DNA from: Plasmodium relictum
Taxonomy: Eukaryota > Apicomplexa > Aconoidasida > Haemosporida > Plasmodiidae
Reading direction: 5' to 3'
Length of the DNA: 64,000 nucleotides
Assembly (NCBI RefSeq): GCF_900005765.1
Contig: NC_041689.1
Span: 1,488,001-1,552,000 of the forward strand
Part shown: one piece after another, positions 49,302 to 63,000 of the stretch
How the letters are laid out: each line of letters opens with the position of its first letter
How positions within the stretch are numbered: the stretch's first letter is position 1
Program-made: the position numbers and the translations under genes
Notes under the pieces: model-generated
Seen by the model: only the letters and a program-made list of their open reading frames with translations
The model's database searches: none
What the model was told of the DNA's origin: nothing

Positions 49302-51416
49302 ATGATAAAGTATAATATGAAATATTGTTGTGATGACATTTGTATTTTTCCTAGTTGTACTTTGTTAAATTATAATGGTAAAAGAAATTTGTAAAAATTT
49401 TGAAATAATAAGCATATTTATATGATTATGTACTATATTTTTTTTTTTTTTTCAAAGATAAGTTTAGTGATAGTTTTGGTTTAACTGCAGTTTCAACATA
49501 TCAACTTAAAAATAATGAACAAAAAAAAAAAGGAAAAATTTATTTATTCAGACTTAAGGAAAATATACATGAAAATAATATGTCTGAAATGTATAAAATA
49601 AAAACTATAATATATAATTGAATCTTTTTTCTAATTTATTGAAGAAATGAATTAGATAATTATTTATCTTAATTCTTATTCATATTCTTATTTCTATTTT
49701 TTTTTTTTATTTGAAGAGATTACGTTTTAAGTTATGAAAAAAATATAAATTTCCACAGTGGAGTTCTTCAATCTAATTACATTTTTACAAATGATGTATG
49801 CAAATAAAATTTCATTTATTTTCAAACCACTGTTCTATTTTTTTATATTATTTTCTAATTATCTTTTTTTTTTTTTTCCTTTTTTGTTTTTATAGAATTT
49901 ATTATTAGGAAGTATATGTGTTAATGGTTTTTATTTATCAGATGTAAATAAAGGAGATTATCATAAAATACTTCAAACAAAAGAAGAAGAAGATAATTCA
50001 GGTTATATACTTTGATAATAAGTTTATAAAAATAATGTAATTTAAATATTTTTACATAAATTATTCTTTAGGATTATCATTTGAAGCTTTTGATAACAAA
50101 GCTGAGTTATAATTTAAAAAAAAAAAATAAAAATGAGTAAATAAGCAAAATATAAGTAATACATAAATTAATATTTTATAATTTAAAATTTTTTTTTTAA
50201 AATATATTTTTAGAAAAATATGTATTTCTTTTAGCAATGGTGATATTTGCTATCTCGTTGATGGAATAAACAAAAAGTTATGGTTATAAATTAAATATAT
50301 TTATATATATAGAGAAATAGATAGAAAATAAATAATTCTTATTTAATAAATTTTTTTTTATTTAAATATTCTTTTTGTGTTTATTAAAAAATAAAATTAA
50401 AAACACAGGAAAGCTCATGAGTATCATGTATGGTCTTGCACATTTAATGGAAATGAAAATATAATAACAACAGGTTTAATTTTTTTTTGTTTTATTTTTT
50501 ATATATTTTCATCGACCCTTTTGAAGATAATATATGTTTTTTTTTTTATCGAAGGATCTGATGATTGTTCATTTATTGTATGGGATTTAAGAACTAACAA
50601 TTTTGTTCAAAAAAATAAAAAGTAAAATTATTTACAATATAATTACAAAATATATATTAAAATTATAAATATCAAAAAATTTATTAAATTAAAAATTTCT
50701 ATATATAAATATTCTATATTTTTTTACTTTTTTTTTTTTTCCCCCTTTTTAATGGTAGATCCCATTCTCAGGGTGTTACTTCAGTTAAGTTCGAAAATTT
50801 CAATCAATTATTATATACAGGATCGTAAGAAGACAGAATATATATATTTTTTTTTTTTTTATTTGTCTAACTTTTTTTTTTTATTTTTTTTAAGGTATGA
50901 TAATAAAATTCGTATATTTGATTTACGAAATATATGTGACCCTTTACAAATAGTTAACGTCAATTCATCCATTTGGAGGATTAAATTTTTATATAAGTAA
51001 AAAAAATTTATTAAACATTAAAAAAATTACATATTATAAAAAAAAAAATTTTTTTCTGATAGAAATAACGAATTAAACAAACTATTAGTTGCAGCCTGTG
51101 ATGGAGGAGCAAAAATATTTAAGAAAATAAATAATGGTATATTAAAATGAAAAAAAAAGACAAAGAAATATAAAATATTTATTTTTTAAAAAAATAATAG
51201 AATTTCATATATGTACAATGATATTTTAATTTTCCTTTTTTTTTTTTTATATATATAATTATTTCAGAATTTATTTTTAAAAAAGGTGTAACGAATAACA
51301 ATGAATTAACCTATGGAATTGATGCTATTAATATTCTTAATAAAAAAAAAAAAAAAAAAAAAAAAATTTACTTTACCTGTTCTTTTTACAATAAAGAAGT
51401 GCAGATGTGGTTATAA
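49302..51416 (+). CDS. DPH7: WD40-repeat protein, probable diphthine methyltransferase (DPH7/WDR85-like), 12 exons
   Basis: Exons are 49302..49377, 49458..49590, 49717..49795, 49896..50001, 50072..50105, 50214..50282, 50409..50473, 50555..50621, 50759..50824, 50895..50996, 51063..51136 and 51268..51416. Every junction is GT-AG and the phases close to 339 residues. Beta-propeller repeats are visible: HVWSCTFNGNENIITTGSDD followed by FIVWDLR, then GVTSVKF and YTGSYDNKIRIFDLRN. The segment TGSYDNKIRIFDLRN, then SSIWRIKFLY and ACDGGAKIF matches the DPH7 pattern (GSYDe.irl.D.R, GVWRlKwhP, M..GF.i). DPH7 removes the methyl ester from diphthine on eEF2, before the final amidation to diphthamide. A run of 25 A at 51342-51366 codes for eight lysines near the C-terminus. 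WD40 is certain; DPH7 is likely. Confidence 0.8.
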
Positions 51417-51673
51417 AGAAAAAAAAAATTTTTTAATATAAAAATGAATATTTTTATTATGTTTTTTTTTTTTTAATTTATAAAATTAATTAAATTTATT
51501 ATATATATGTGTAATAAAAAAACTCCAATAATTTATATATTATATGTATTATTATTTTCATCTATTATTTTATTTATTATTTATTTTTTTTTTTTTAAAC
51601 ATATTTGACATTTATTTGTTTGTTTTTTATAATCCTCATATACTTGATTCACATGATTAGTTTTCTTTTCTCC

Positions 51674-53977
51674 TTAATAGTTTTCATTTTCTTCATCTCT
51701 GTCTATATCTTTTCCAAAATAACCTTCTCCTTCTCGTTCATCTTCTTTTTCATAATTATCTTCATCATTTTCGTCATCATTCTGATCACTTAGTTCAGAA
51801 TTTTCATCTTCATCATCTTTCTCATCATGCTCATCATCATCTAGTTCCTCATTATTTTTTGAATTATTTTCATTTTCACTAGTATGAAATATATCTATCC
51901 ACGATGTTATATATAATAGAATTTCGTTAAATTTTTTTAATGTTTCTAATGAATATTTTTTATCAATATTATATATAAAAGGATAATCAAATTTTTTATA
52001 GTAAAAAAAATGCTGAACAGATGAAGAAATTACATTTTTTTTATCGCCATGTTCATTTAAAAAAATGAATAAACATGATCTTTTAAAAAAATTAATATCA
52101 AAAATGTTTTCTTCTTTATTCATCATAAATACATGGTTTTTGAAAATATTATCTATTGAAAATAAAGGTACAAAATTTCTACTAAATACATGAGAAAATT
52201 TAATTTTATCTAAATCAACAAATAAATATTCGTCTTTCTTGTTTTTACAAAAATTCATTAATAAATTGTTACCACTATTCTTCATAAATTCGTAAAAAAA
52301 TTTTGTACTTTTATCATCTAAACAAATCACATATAAATTTTTTATTTTAAAGTAAAATAGCATTAACATAAGTATCCTAAGAATAATTTTTTTGTTTTTG
52401 GAAATATTTTCATTATAATTTAGTTGTGGATATATAGTAAAGCTTTGGGATAAATATGATATTTTATCACATATATTTCTTACACTAACATTTAAATTTT
52501 TTTCATTTCCGCTTAATACTAGTATACCTTTATCTGTATCAATATTTAATTCATTAATTTTTTGAAAACTCTTCTTTTCATCATCAATTTGACTTGATAA
52601 ATTAATAATGATTGATCTACTTTCACTTTTAAAAAAATTATAATCGCTCATTTTGGGTATACATATATATGAATAATTGTTTTCAGCATCTTTTAGAATA
52701 TCATTACCTTCCTCTTTAGAGAAAGAATTGCTTTTTTCATTTTTATTTATAGAATTTATTTCATTATCATTTTTTTTAATATTTTTTGATATATCACCTT
52801 TATGTATTTTTTTAACAAAGTTTTTCATAGTTTTATCTAATGAATGGCAATTATAATTATAAAAAATAAAATTATGAACATTTAAATCATTTAAAAAATT
52901 GTTTTTACTTAAAAAGTCAGCTATATTAAGATTTTTTAAATCATCGAAATTTTTTTGTAGTATTGAGAGTCTTTGTTTTACATCTATTATTTCTTTTAGA
53001 CTTTCAATAGACAATTTCTCATCTATATTTTTTATATATTCTGAATTACTAGAATGAATATGATCCTTATTTAAATCATTTAAAGAAATTTTATTAGTAT
53101 AAGTATTTTCTTTATCTTCTTTTTTACCAGTGATATCATTATTTATTTTAGATTCATTACCATTATATTTTGTGTAATTGCTATTATCATCAGCATAATC
53201 ATTTTTATTAACTAATTCTTCAGAATCCTCATCTTCATGAACTATTGAAACGTGCTTATTTATTTCTTCTGTCTTATTTTGTTTTATTTGCTTTAAATCA
53301 TGAATAGTGCTTTTATAGCTTTTTAAGTACTTATATTTCAAGTATATAATATTTTTATATATTTCATTTTTTAGAAAATGTAATTCTCGTTCGGAAATAG
53401 TGTTAACGAATATATTATCAATATTTAAAAAGTATCTACCAACACTATCATCAATATACATTTTTTTATTTCTGATATCGTTTTGAATTTCTAAAAATAA
53501 ACTGAATTTGTTATAATGCTTATCTTCATCATCATTTTTATTTTTTTCTAGTTCTTTTTTTAATAAAATATTTAATAAATCATAATTTAAATTGCATAAA
53601 TTTAAAATATTATTCTCCTTTTGTTGCTGAATCCTCTTAATTTCATCTCTTTTTTTTGATTCTCCATTCTCAGAATTATTATCTTTGTTTACATTGTTGC
53701 TATCTAAATTTTCTTGTAAATTGTTATTTTTGTTATCTATTCCATTATTATCTTCCTCTCTTTTTTTTTTTTCTTCATATTCATTAATTATTTCATCAAG
53801 TATATCTTCATATTCGGAATTTCTGATTTTTTCTAAATAGTTATAATTATCATTAGTATCGTATATTTTAATGTTTCCTATATTTCTAATTTTATTTTTT
53901 TTTAAATTATAAAATGTTTTCTTTCTGCTAGTTAAAAATAAGTTACAAAAATAAAAAAAACAGTAAAAATTTTTCAT
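51674..53977 (-). CDS. Conserved protein with organelle-type leader, function unknown
   Basis: Single exon, 767 residues. The N-terminus is hydrophobic/aromatic (MKNFYCFFYFCNLFLTS) and then acid-free and basic (RKKTFYNLKKNKIRN), like a bipartite apicoplast leader. Residues ~60-120 and ~245-300 are charged Asn/Glu/Lys-rich low complexity. A folded-looking part spans ~430-680, with alternating hydrophobic strands and helices (IILRILMLMLFYFKIKNLYV; LFSIDNIFKNHVFM). The last ~70 residues are extremely acidic (Asp/Glu-rich). No motif lets me name it. It converges on the WD40 gene (257 bp) and is head-to-head with the Obg gene (390 bp), so co-expression with Obg is conceivable but unproven. Confidence 0.7.
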   Translation of the reverse strand: MKNFYCFFYFCNLFLTSRKKTFYNLKKNKIRNIGNIKIYDTNDNYNYLEKIRNSEYEDILDEIINEYEEKKKREEDNNGIDNKNNNLQENLDSNNVNKDNNSENGESKKRDEIKRIQQQKENNILNLCNLNYDLLNILLKKELEKNKNDDEDKHYNKFSLFLEIQNDIRNKKMYIDDSVGRYFLNIDNIFVNTISERELHFLKNEIYKNIIYLKYKYLKSYKSTIHDLKQIKQNKTEEINKHVSIVHEDEDSEELVNKNDYADDNSNYTKYNGNESKINNDITGKKEDKENTYTNKISLNDLNKDHIHSSNSEYIKNIDEKLSIESLKEIIDVKQRLSILQKNFDDLKNLNIADFLSKNNFLNDLNVHNFIFYNYNCHSLDKTMKNFVKKIHKGDISKNIKKNDNEINSINKNEKSNSFSKEEGNDILKDAENNYSYICIPKMSDYNFFKSESRSIIINLSSQIDDEKKSFQKINELNIDTDKGILVLSGNEKNLNVSVRNICDKISYLSQSFTIYPQLNYNENISKNKKIILRILMLMLFYFKIKNLYVICLDDKSTKFFYEFMKNSGNNLLMNFCKNKKDEYLFVDLDKIKFSHVFSRNFVPLFSIDNIFKNHVFMMNKEENIFDINFFKRSCLFIFLNEHGDKKNVISSSVQHFFYYKKFDYPFIYNIDKKYSLETLKKFNEILLYITSWIDIFHTSENENNSKNNEELDDDEHDEKDDEDENSELSDQNDDENDEDNYEKEDEREGEGYFGKDIDRDEENENY

Positions 53978-54367
53978 TAAAATAAAATTATTTTATTTGA
54001 TAAATTTAGAAAGAATCAAAAGAGAAATTAAAAAAAAGGAAAATAAAATTAACAACCCTTATAAAATTATTCTTACTAAAAAGAGTATTCTTTATCAAAA
54101 GAAGGTGATCCTCTAAAATTAGGCTTACTGGGTAACTACTTACATAAAAAGTGTTTATTGCAAAATTATTTTTATATTAAAAAAAGTACTACATACAAAA
54201 AAATAAAAAAAATGTCATCTCTATTAAGGATGATATAATAAAAAAAAAAAAAAAATTAATTTATTAAGATATGATTTTTTTCCTTTTGTTTTTTTTTTTT
54301 TTACTATTTTCAAAATTTAATTTATTTATTAAGATACTAAAAAAAAAAAAAATGATAATATTTTCAA
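53978..54367. other. Divergent intergenic region with a GC-richer island (54,095-54,155)
   Basis: On the minus strand the island holds a GTAAGTAG donor (exon end 54144) and a possible acceptor near 54,058. This would make a short 5'UTR intron for the minus-strand gene. It could instead be a shared promoter element or ncRNA. Confidence 0.4.
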
Positions 54368-56200
54368 ATGGTAAACTGTTTTAAATTTATAAATGAAATT
54401 TTGTTAAAAAAAAAAAAGTTATGTTTAAGAAATGGTATATTTGAAAAAAGGAAGCATTTATATAGCATAAAAATTATTGATAAATTAAAAAATAAAGATG
54501 TAAAAATATACGATGATTCAATTAAAAAAAAAAAAAAGATAGAGAAAGAAAAAGATAAATTAGAAAGTGAAGAGAATAATTTAATGAATACGAAAAATGA
54601 TTTATATGAAGTGAATAAAAATAAATCCATTTTTTATGAAAGCGAAAGAATTATTAAATGTGTAGGTGGTAATGGTGGAGATGGAGCTATAAGTTTTAGA
54701 AAATACAAAAGAAAGGTTTTCGGGAAATTAGGATTACCTAATGGTGGTAAAGGAGGAAATGGAGGGAGTATTTACTTATGTTATTCAAATATAGAAAGAC
54801 AAAAAAAGAAATCAAAAAAAGTAAACGATGAAAATAGACATATTTATATTAATAATTTAAATGAATTACCTTGTGTTTTATCTGCAACAAGTGGAGAAAA
54901 AGGAAAATCAAATCAACTGAGGGGAAAAAACGGAAGTAATATTTTTATTTATTTAAATAAGATATGCCATATTTATAAACTTTTCTCAGATGCAGATTCA
55001 AATAATAGTAATAACTTAAATGTACATGAAAAAATATCAAATAATAATTCAGAAAATGATAACAATAAAAACAAAGAATTAAATAATTGTAATAATTTGG
55101 ATAATGACTTAATAAGAAGGAATTTCGCACAAGAAGTTAGAAATGATTTGAATAAAAAAGAATTAATGAATAATAATTTAATAAAAAATAAATTGAACGA
55201 AATTGCGATTAATTATAACTCTAATTATGAAGAAAATGTTTATAATATTTTAAAAAAAAATGATCCTGTGTATATTAAAAGAAATAACCATATATTAAAA
55301 GAAATAGTGAGTTTGGATAAAAAAATAACAAAAGAAATATATATGGGATTTTTAAATGAAGATAATGATTGCATATTACTCTCAAGAGGAGGAATAGGAG
55401 GAAGAGGAAATAATATGAAAAATACTTTTTCTTATGAAAAGGGAGAAAAGGGAGAAACTAGTTTTATAAAAATCCTTTATAAATGTATAAGTGATATTTG
55501 CTTTATTGGCTATAGTCAGTCAGGAAAATCTACCTTGTTATCATTAATTACTCATAAAATATGTACAGTGAATAATTTATATATATTAAAAAAAATTTAT
55601 TTTAAAGACAACTTTCAAATATCGGTAGCTGATTTTTTTAATTATAATGATAATTTACAAAAAAGGAAAAATACAGAAAACATACCTTATTTTCGTATTA
55701 ACCAAAATTTATTTAATTATTTAGAATTAACACATTTAATTGTTATTGTTCTTGATTTTAAGCATAATTTGAGTACCCAGTTTTATAATATTAGGTAATT
55801 ACATGAATTTGAATTTAATATTTTTACAATAATTATTATATATGAAATTAAAAATATACATATATATATACTTGAAAATTATAATAGACATATAAGAAAA
55901 ATTATAGAATATTAATATATAAATTAATATATGTTTAAACTAATATTTATATATATATATAGACAGGAGTTAAAGCAGAAAGATGAAAGGATTTATAAAA
56001 AGCCATTTATTGTTGTTATTAATAAATGCGATATAAATTTTAAAGAAAATATAATGAAAGCTGAAGAATCTTATAACGAGATAAAAATGTATGATAGTAA
56101 TGTTTCCATCTTTTTTATTAGTGCAAAATATGCAATAGGAATAAATGAATTCGTTAGCTGCTTAAGATATTCTATACAAAAATTAAAGCAAAAAATTTAA
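54368..56200 (+). CDS. Obg-family GTPase homologue with degenerate switch region, two exons
   Basis: Exon 1 is 54368..55794 and exon 2 is 55963..56200 (phase 2), giving 554 residues. A basic, non-hydrophobic N-terminus suggests a mitochondrial rather than apicoplast leader. The glycine-rich Obg fold begins at ~97: KCVGGNGGDGAISFRKYKR, NGGKGGNGGSIYL. It continues after a ~130-residue Asn-rich insert with LSRGGIGGRGNN. The G domain has a P-loop GYSQSGKSTLL (~381), NKCD (~496-499, guanine specificity) and SAK (~525). But the DxPG of switch II reads VADFFNYND, and the usual FTTL switch I threonines are not recognisable. Obg proteins are ribosome-assembly GTPases for the large subunit. GTP may still bind, while hydrolysis may be altered; that last point is inference. 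Confidence 0.86.
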
Positions 56201-57024
56201 TTTTCTTATAAAGTTTATTGAAAAAAAAAAAAAAAAATAGTATTATGAAGATAATAAATAACACGATAAACAAATATAGTTAAATGTTTAGTGCTATTTT
56301 GCACTTTATTATTAAAAAAAATATATATGTATATTTAAATATAAATGAAAATTATCAATTATATTTGTTATTAAAATGAATAAAACAAAAAAAAAAAAGA
56401 AAAAAAAATTCAAAAATAAATAATATCAAATATATTTTCTTGTAAAATAAGCAAAAAAACAAAAAAATTGGAATTTGAATAAAAATTAACAAATACATTT
56501 ATTAATAAGATAAATAAAAAAAAAAATTTTATAGCAAAATTATATATAATAATTAATGTTTGGATAAAAATAACCATACATTTGTGTTAATTTGTTATGT
56601 TTATTTAGTTTAAATTTTTATATATATATACATTTTTTTTTTTTTTTTTATATGTCTTTTTATAAAATTTTTACAATAGAATTATATTTTATAAACTATA
56701 ATAATTTTATATTTTTTAAATATTATATATATTATATAAAAGTTTAGAAATATATTTTATTTTCTAATTATATTTTTTTTTTTTTTTTTTTTTGTTTATA
56801 CACACACATAGTCATCTTTATTGAAACGTAAATATATATTATACACATCTCTAAATATTTTTTTCATTATTTAATAGAAAATGTAATGATAAAAATATTT
56901 TAGATATATTTAATCCAATTGATCTTCATTTTTTTAAAATTTTAGTAAAAACTTAGTATTCTTTTTTTTATCAAATAAGTAATTTATTTATTTTTTTTTT
57001 TTTTTTTTTTTTTATAAAAGCTTT
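56201..57024. other. Convergent intergenic region
   Basis: 3' flanks of the Obg and LOTUS genes. It has long poly-A/T tracts, including one of about 25 T near 56,990-57,015. No gene seen. Confidence 0.6.
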
Positions 57025-60000
57025 TTATTTTTTAAAATAATTATAGTTTTTAATTTTACTAAATGATATTTTATTTTTCATATTATTACTATTATCTTCT
57101 AAAAATTTGTTATCTACATTAATTTTTTTTTTATTTTTTATTAACGAACACAACTTTTTTGTATCATTTGAAAAAGTTAAATCATTGAAATTTTTATTTT
57201 CGGACAAATTCATATTTGCTCCAAAAAAATTTTTTGAATCATTTTTAAAATATTTGCTGTCAAAACTTTCTGAAAAGGCATTTTTAATTTTGCATATTTT
57301 GTTATGGTTTCCTGTTTTGTTTGATAAATATTGGTTATCTTCAAAATTATAATATTTTTTATTATGATACTTTTTTTCACTCTCTAAATTATTTTTCAGT
57401 ATTTCAAAATTATTGCATGTAGCAAAACTATTTTTTCTAACTTGATTGTACTGATCTGATAAAAATATATTATTATTAATTGGAATGTTTTTTTTAATAG
57501 TACTATATTTATTTAATAAAGCACCATTGTTAAAGAAAACATTTTTTTTGTTACTATTATATGTATCCAATATATAATTATTTTCAATAAAGATGCTTTG
57601 CTCATTTAATCTACTTTCTTCTTCTAATGAATTATAAGTTAAATTATTTTTTTTATATTGTCTATTTAATGGTTTTTCTATATAATTATATTTATATATA
57701 TTTTTATTTTTAGAAAAGTTTATATCATCTACGTTTTCTTGTAAAAAAAAGGTACTATTGCTTTGATCATTTTTTTTTTCTATTAAATCAATGCTCTCAT
57801 AATTTATATTACCATTTTTAAAGGAGTAATCTAAATACTCTTGAGAATTATTTATAACATTTAACTGTTTAAAGTTTTCATTATTATTCAAGATAAAACT
57901 TTTTTGTTCATTTTTGCTTTTGTGATCAATTTTTGTTTCTTCATTTGTACTTGAAAAATTATTTAATTTCACTAAATAATTTGATGAATTTTTTTCATTA
58001 GTGCTGTATTTTATTTTTAAATTATCATTTTCATCATGTTTATAATTAGTAAAATTTTTATTCATTATTATATTATTAAAGACATCATAAACATCTTTAT
58101 TATAATTATCTTTATCTAAAGTATTACTTTTTAGTTCATTGCTATTTATTACTATACTTTTATTTATTTTGTTGCAATTGAATTTTTTTATTTCCTTGTT
58201 ATTAAAATTTTTTAAATTTTCATTTTCATATATATTAATATCATTATATATATAATTTTTATCATTTATATTATTATTCTCTTTTTCTATATAGCTATGA
58301 TTTACACTATTTAAATAAATATTATTTTCTATGCATGAAAAATCTTTATTATTTTTATGATCATAACTATTTTTAAAATCAGTATTACTAATATCATTAT
58401 TATTATTATTATCACTACTATTACTAATATTATTATTAATATTACTAATATCATTATTATTATGATTATTATTACTATTACTAATATTATTATTAATATT
58501 ACTAATATCATTATTATTATGATTATTATTACTATTACTAATTTTATTATTAATATTACTAATATCATTATCATTGTTATTAACTATATTAATATTATTA
58601 TTGTTATTATTGCTGTATTTATTGCAACTATTCTTGTTACAGGTAATATTTAAATTATTCTTTAAGTAATTAATATTTTTAACATAGTTACAACTATTAA
58701 TATCTTTTATTTCAAAGTTATTGTTTGTGTTATCAGTAAAATTAGAACTTTCATTATTATTATAACTTCTTTCATTTGTATTATTATAAAAATTTTCATC
58801 ATTATGTTTACAGTTATATTCATTTATATTAATATATAAATTTTCATTGCTATTAATGTATCTACCCTCATTATTATTTCTATAGAAATTTTGATCTTTA
58901 TCTGAATAATTACTATTATAGTTGTTAAAATAAAAATAATCACGATCATATACACAATTATCTTCATTATTAATATAAATATTCTCTTTATCACTATACT
59001 TTCTATTAAAACTTTTATCCCAATTAGTATAATTGTTTTTACTATTACCATTTATATCCGAATAATTCATACTATACATATAACTATTATTTATATTGTT
59101 ATCGTTATTAAAATCAGAAATATAATTTATTATATCATTTTTTTTGTCAGTGTATTTACTCACTATTTTAATAGTATTCTGAAATTTATCAGAAATATTT
59201 TCTCTCTGAATTGGATTTTTCTTAGGATTATTACCAAAAATATTAGAATTGAGATTATTTAATTTATTATTTTTCAAGTAATTTTTTAATAATAATGAAT
59301 CGATTATATTTTTTTCTTTTAATTCTTCGTTCAAAAGATATTTACTCTCTTTTGTATTCTCCATTTTAAGTAAATCATTATAATTTTTTTTTATTGAAGA
59401 AGTAAAATTGGAATTATTTTTAGCAATCGAATAATTCTCATTAAAGTCTTCTTCATTGTTACTGTTTTTTTCATTTACAATTTTATTTATACTTAGCATT
59501 TCATCAATAGTTTTAACATTCTCTATTAAATTTGCTTTATTATTAAGTTTTATTTTTTTTTTCATAATTTCATTAATTAAGTGATTATAATTTTTATTGT
59601 TTGTGCTTTTATAATTTGATGAAAATTGAATTATGCCATCATTAGGAATATTATTATTAACATTATCACTATTGTCTTTATCGTTAATATAATTAATATT
59701 ATTAGTATTAATAATGCTATTTTTTTTATCTATATTATAAAAGTTGTATTCATTTATGTTTTCGATATTAATGTTACTATAATTATTATGTTTAACACTA
59801 CCAATAACGTTACTGTTGTCATTCGCTATCTTCAAATCTTCTAGTTTTTCATTAAAATTATATATTTTTAAATTAGTGTATTCATTCTCTCTTGTTATAG
59901 TATTTTTCTTCTCCAAATAAAAATCCTTTCGGTTTTCATTCTTTGTATTATTTATTGATAAATAATTATAATATGATTTTTTTTCATTATTTACACTATT

Positions 60001-63000
60001 TATATCACATAAATTATTATCATTAATTTTATTATTGCCAAAATTATTTTTTAGAAAATGCAAATTATTTTTTTCTTTTGTATCATTTAAATTATTCATT
60101 ATTTTTCCATTTATAATTTTTACTATATTTGAGATATTTTTGGTAGTACTTGTTTTAGTATTATTTTCAGAATTAATAATTTCACTTTTAATATTTTGAT
60201 CATTATCAAAATATTCATCTTTAATACTATTATATAAAAAAACATTTTTCTTATTATATGATTCTTTTTTTTTATTAATATCATTTTTAATTTTTATTTC
60301 ATTACTGTTTTCCTCAAAGTATGCTTCTATTAAATTTTCTGATTCATTATAATTATATAAGTTAGTATTATTAATATTCTCATCAAAAGAAAATTTCCCT
60401 TTTATTATATCTGAAGAAATATCTTCTTTATCATTAATATTATCACTTATATCTTTTTCATTATCTAAATTTTTGATAGTAGAGTTGGTTGTGAGAAAAT
60501 AACTATCCATACCATTTAAATATTCACGAAAATTTTGTTTTTCCCTTTTAAATTTTAAATTAATTTTACTTAAGTTTCCTTTTTTTACAGTATTTATTTT
60601 ATAATCGAAATTTTGAATGTTCATTTTCTCAAGATTATTAATTTTATCTTTATTATTTACTTTTATATTTTTTGCATTTATCAAATCTAATGTATAATTC
60701 TGCAGTATATTAGAAGACCCCAATCTATTTACTGATGACTTATCAATGCTAGTTTTATCCAAATCTGAATCGTAATTTACATTTTTATTAATATTACTTT
60801 TATTATAATTTAAATGATAAATGTCATTTATATTTTTATTATTCTCATTATTATTAGTTTCATTGTTTTCATTGAAAAAAAATCCATAATTACTTTTCTT
60901 TGTCTTAAATTTTTTTATTAAAGAATAAATATTTAGAATTGGTGAAATTGTTGCATTTCTTGATATTACATTAGTATAATTATTATTTTTTTTTTTATTG
61001 TTATCTACTGAATGATATTTTTTAAAATGAAAATTCCATATATTATAGTTTGTATCATCGTTTTTATTTTCATCATCGACTAAATTATTTTTATCTACAT
61101 TACAAAAAATTTTTTTTATTTCATTAAATTTTTGTACATTTTTATTTTTTGTCTCGAAATCTAAATGATACAAAGAATTAATAATACTAATTTTATTATT
61201 TTCAACTATTTTAGAATTTTTTTTTCCTTTTTCTACTAGATTGTTATTTTCTTCCTCTTTTTTTTCTTTTACTTGTTCATTTTCTTCTCCTTTTTCATTT
61301 AGTTGTTTAAATTCTTCATTTTCTTCTTTTTTTTTATCCTTTATCTTGGAAAATATAGTTAAATAAATATCATTATTATTGTCAGTACCTTTATTATTAT
61401 CTGTTATGCTTGAAGAATTTTCTATCTCATTTAATTCAAATACATATTCTTTATTATTTTCAAAAATTGTTTTTACACTTTTTTGTATAAATAGTGGTAA
61501 ACTATTTATATTTTTATAACTTAATTCAATTTTTTTATTCAATTTTTTCTTTTCTGTGGATAATTTCTTATTTTTGTTATTATTATTTGATAATTTATCC
61601 TTATCCTTGTTTTTATTATTTTTATTAATTATTCTTTCACTATTATTATAATTTAAATCATTATTCAAATTTTTCTCAATTATTTCTTTATCACTCTTAT
61701 TATTATTTGAATTCTTATTTTCTCCAGAATTGCTACTTTTATTTACTCTATTGGATATGTCATTATGATTTTCCTTATTATTTTCATATATTTCTTTCTT
61801 ATTTTCATCATAAATATCTTCTTTTTTTTTCATTTCAAATTCCTTATTCTTTTCTCTTTCAGTTTGGATAAATGACAATATTTTTTTACTTTCTTCCTTC
61901 TCATATTCCACATAGCTTTCTTCACTTGGACTCAAACTCTTCAAAACTATACTATCATCTTCAAAATTCTTGATATTATCATTTTTTAGAAAATTATTTT
62001 TTTTATTACTGTTATCATGATTTTTATTTAAATCAGTTAAAGAATCTCCGTTTTGCTTATATACTTCTTTTTTTTGGGGGGTGAGGTTTTTATTATTAAT
62101 TATTTCATTGCAATTGTTTATTGTTGGCTTATTAAAATTATTAGAACTATTTTTATTTTCTTCATCAACTTCATTAATTTCTGAATTATTTTTATTCATA
62201 TCTTTAGAATATTTGTCAGATTCACAAAGTTGATTATCCTCATATTTAATGTCTTTGAAATCAATAACTTCAATAGCTTTTTTATTTATTTCGTTATTTT
62301 CCTTATTTTGTTCTTCATGGTTTTTTTTTTCTTTTTCCTGTTTATCTTCTATTTTCTCTTCTTTTCTTTCTTCCTTTACCTGATCTTCTTCATTTTCTTC
62401 ATCATTATGATTATCATTATAACTATCATCATCACCACTGTTATTGTCATTATCATCTTCATCATCATCATAATCAGAATCAGAATCAGAATTGGAATCA
62501 TATTCATTATAAAATTCATGATTACTAATAAATTCTAAATCATTTTTTAAATTTACATTTTCTTTTTTAAATATTTTACAATTTTCAGGCGTTTTATATT
62601 TTTTATGTTGAATATGAGTCCTATGTAAATTGCAATTCGGTATATATAATTTGTAATATTTATTAAAAGGTTCTGATAGCAACAAATTTTGTAATTTTTT
62701 ATAACCAAAATGCAAACTATTTAGTTCTTTTTTAAATTGAAGAATAAACTGCTGCTTTAGTTGTGCTAAAACTAATCCATTCTGTTTATGGTCAACTAAT
62801 AAAGAAATAATACGTAAAACTTCTCCTAACGTTTCACATATTTCATAATTAAAATTTTTAACTTTGGGATAAAGATCATCAGCACTTTTTTCACAAGCAG
62901 AAACAGGCAATAAAATTCTCTGAGAATATACAAAGATTCCTTTATGTATAGCTAATTGAACTAAATGTATAATATCACCTAATCTTTTAGATTTAAAATG

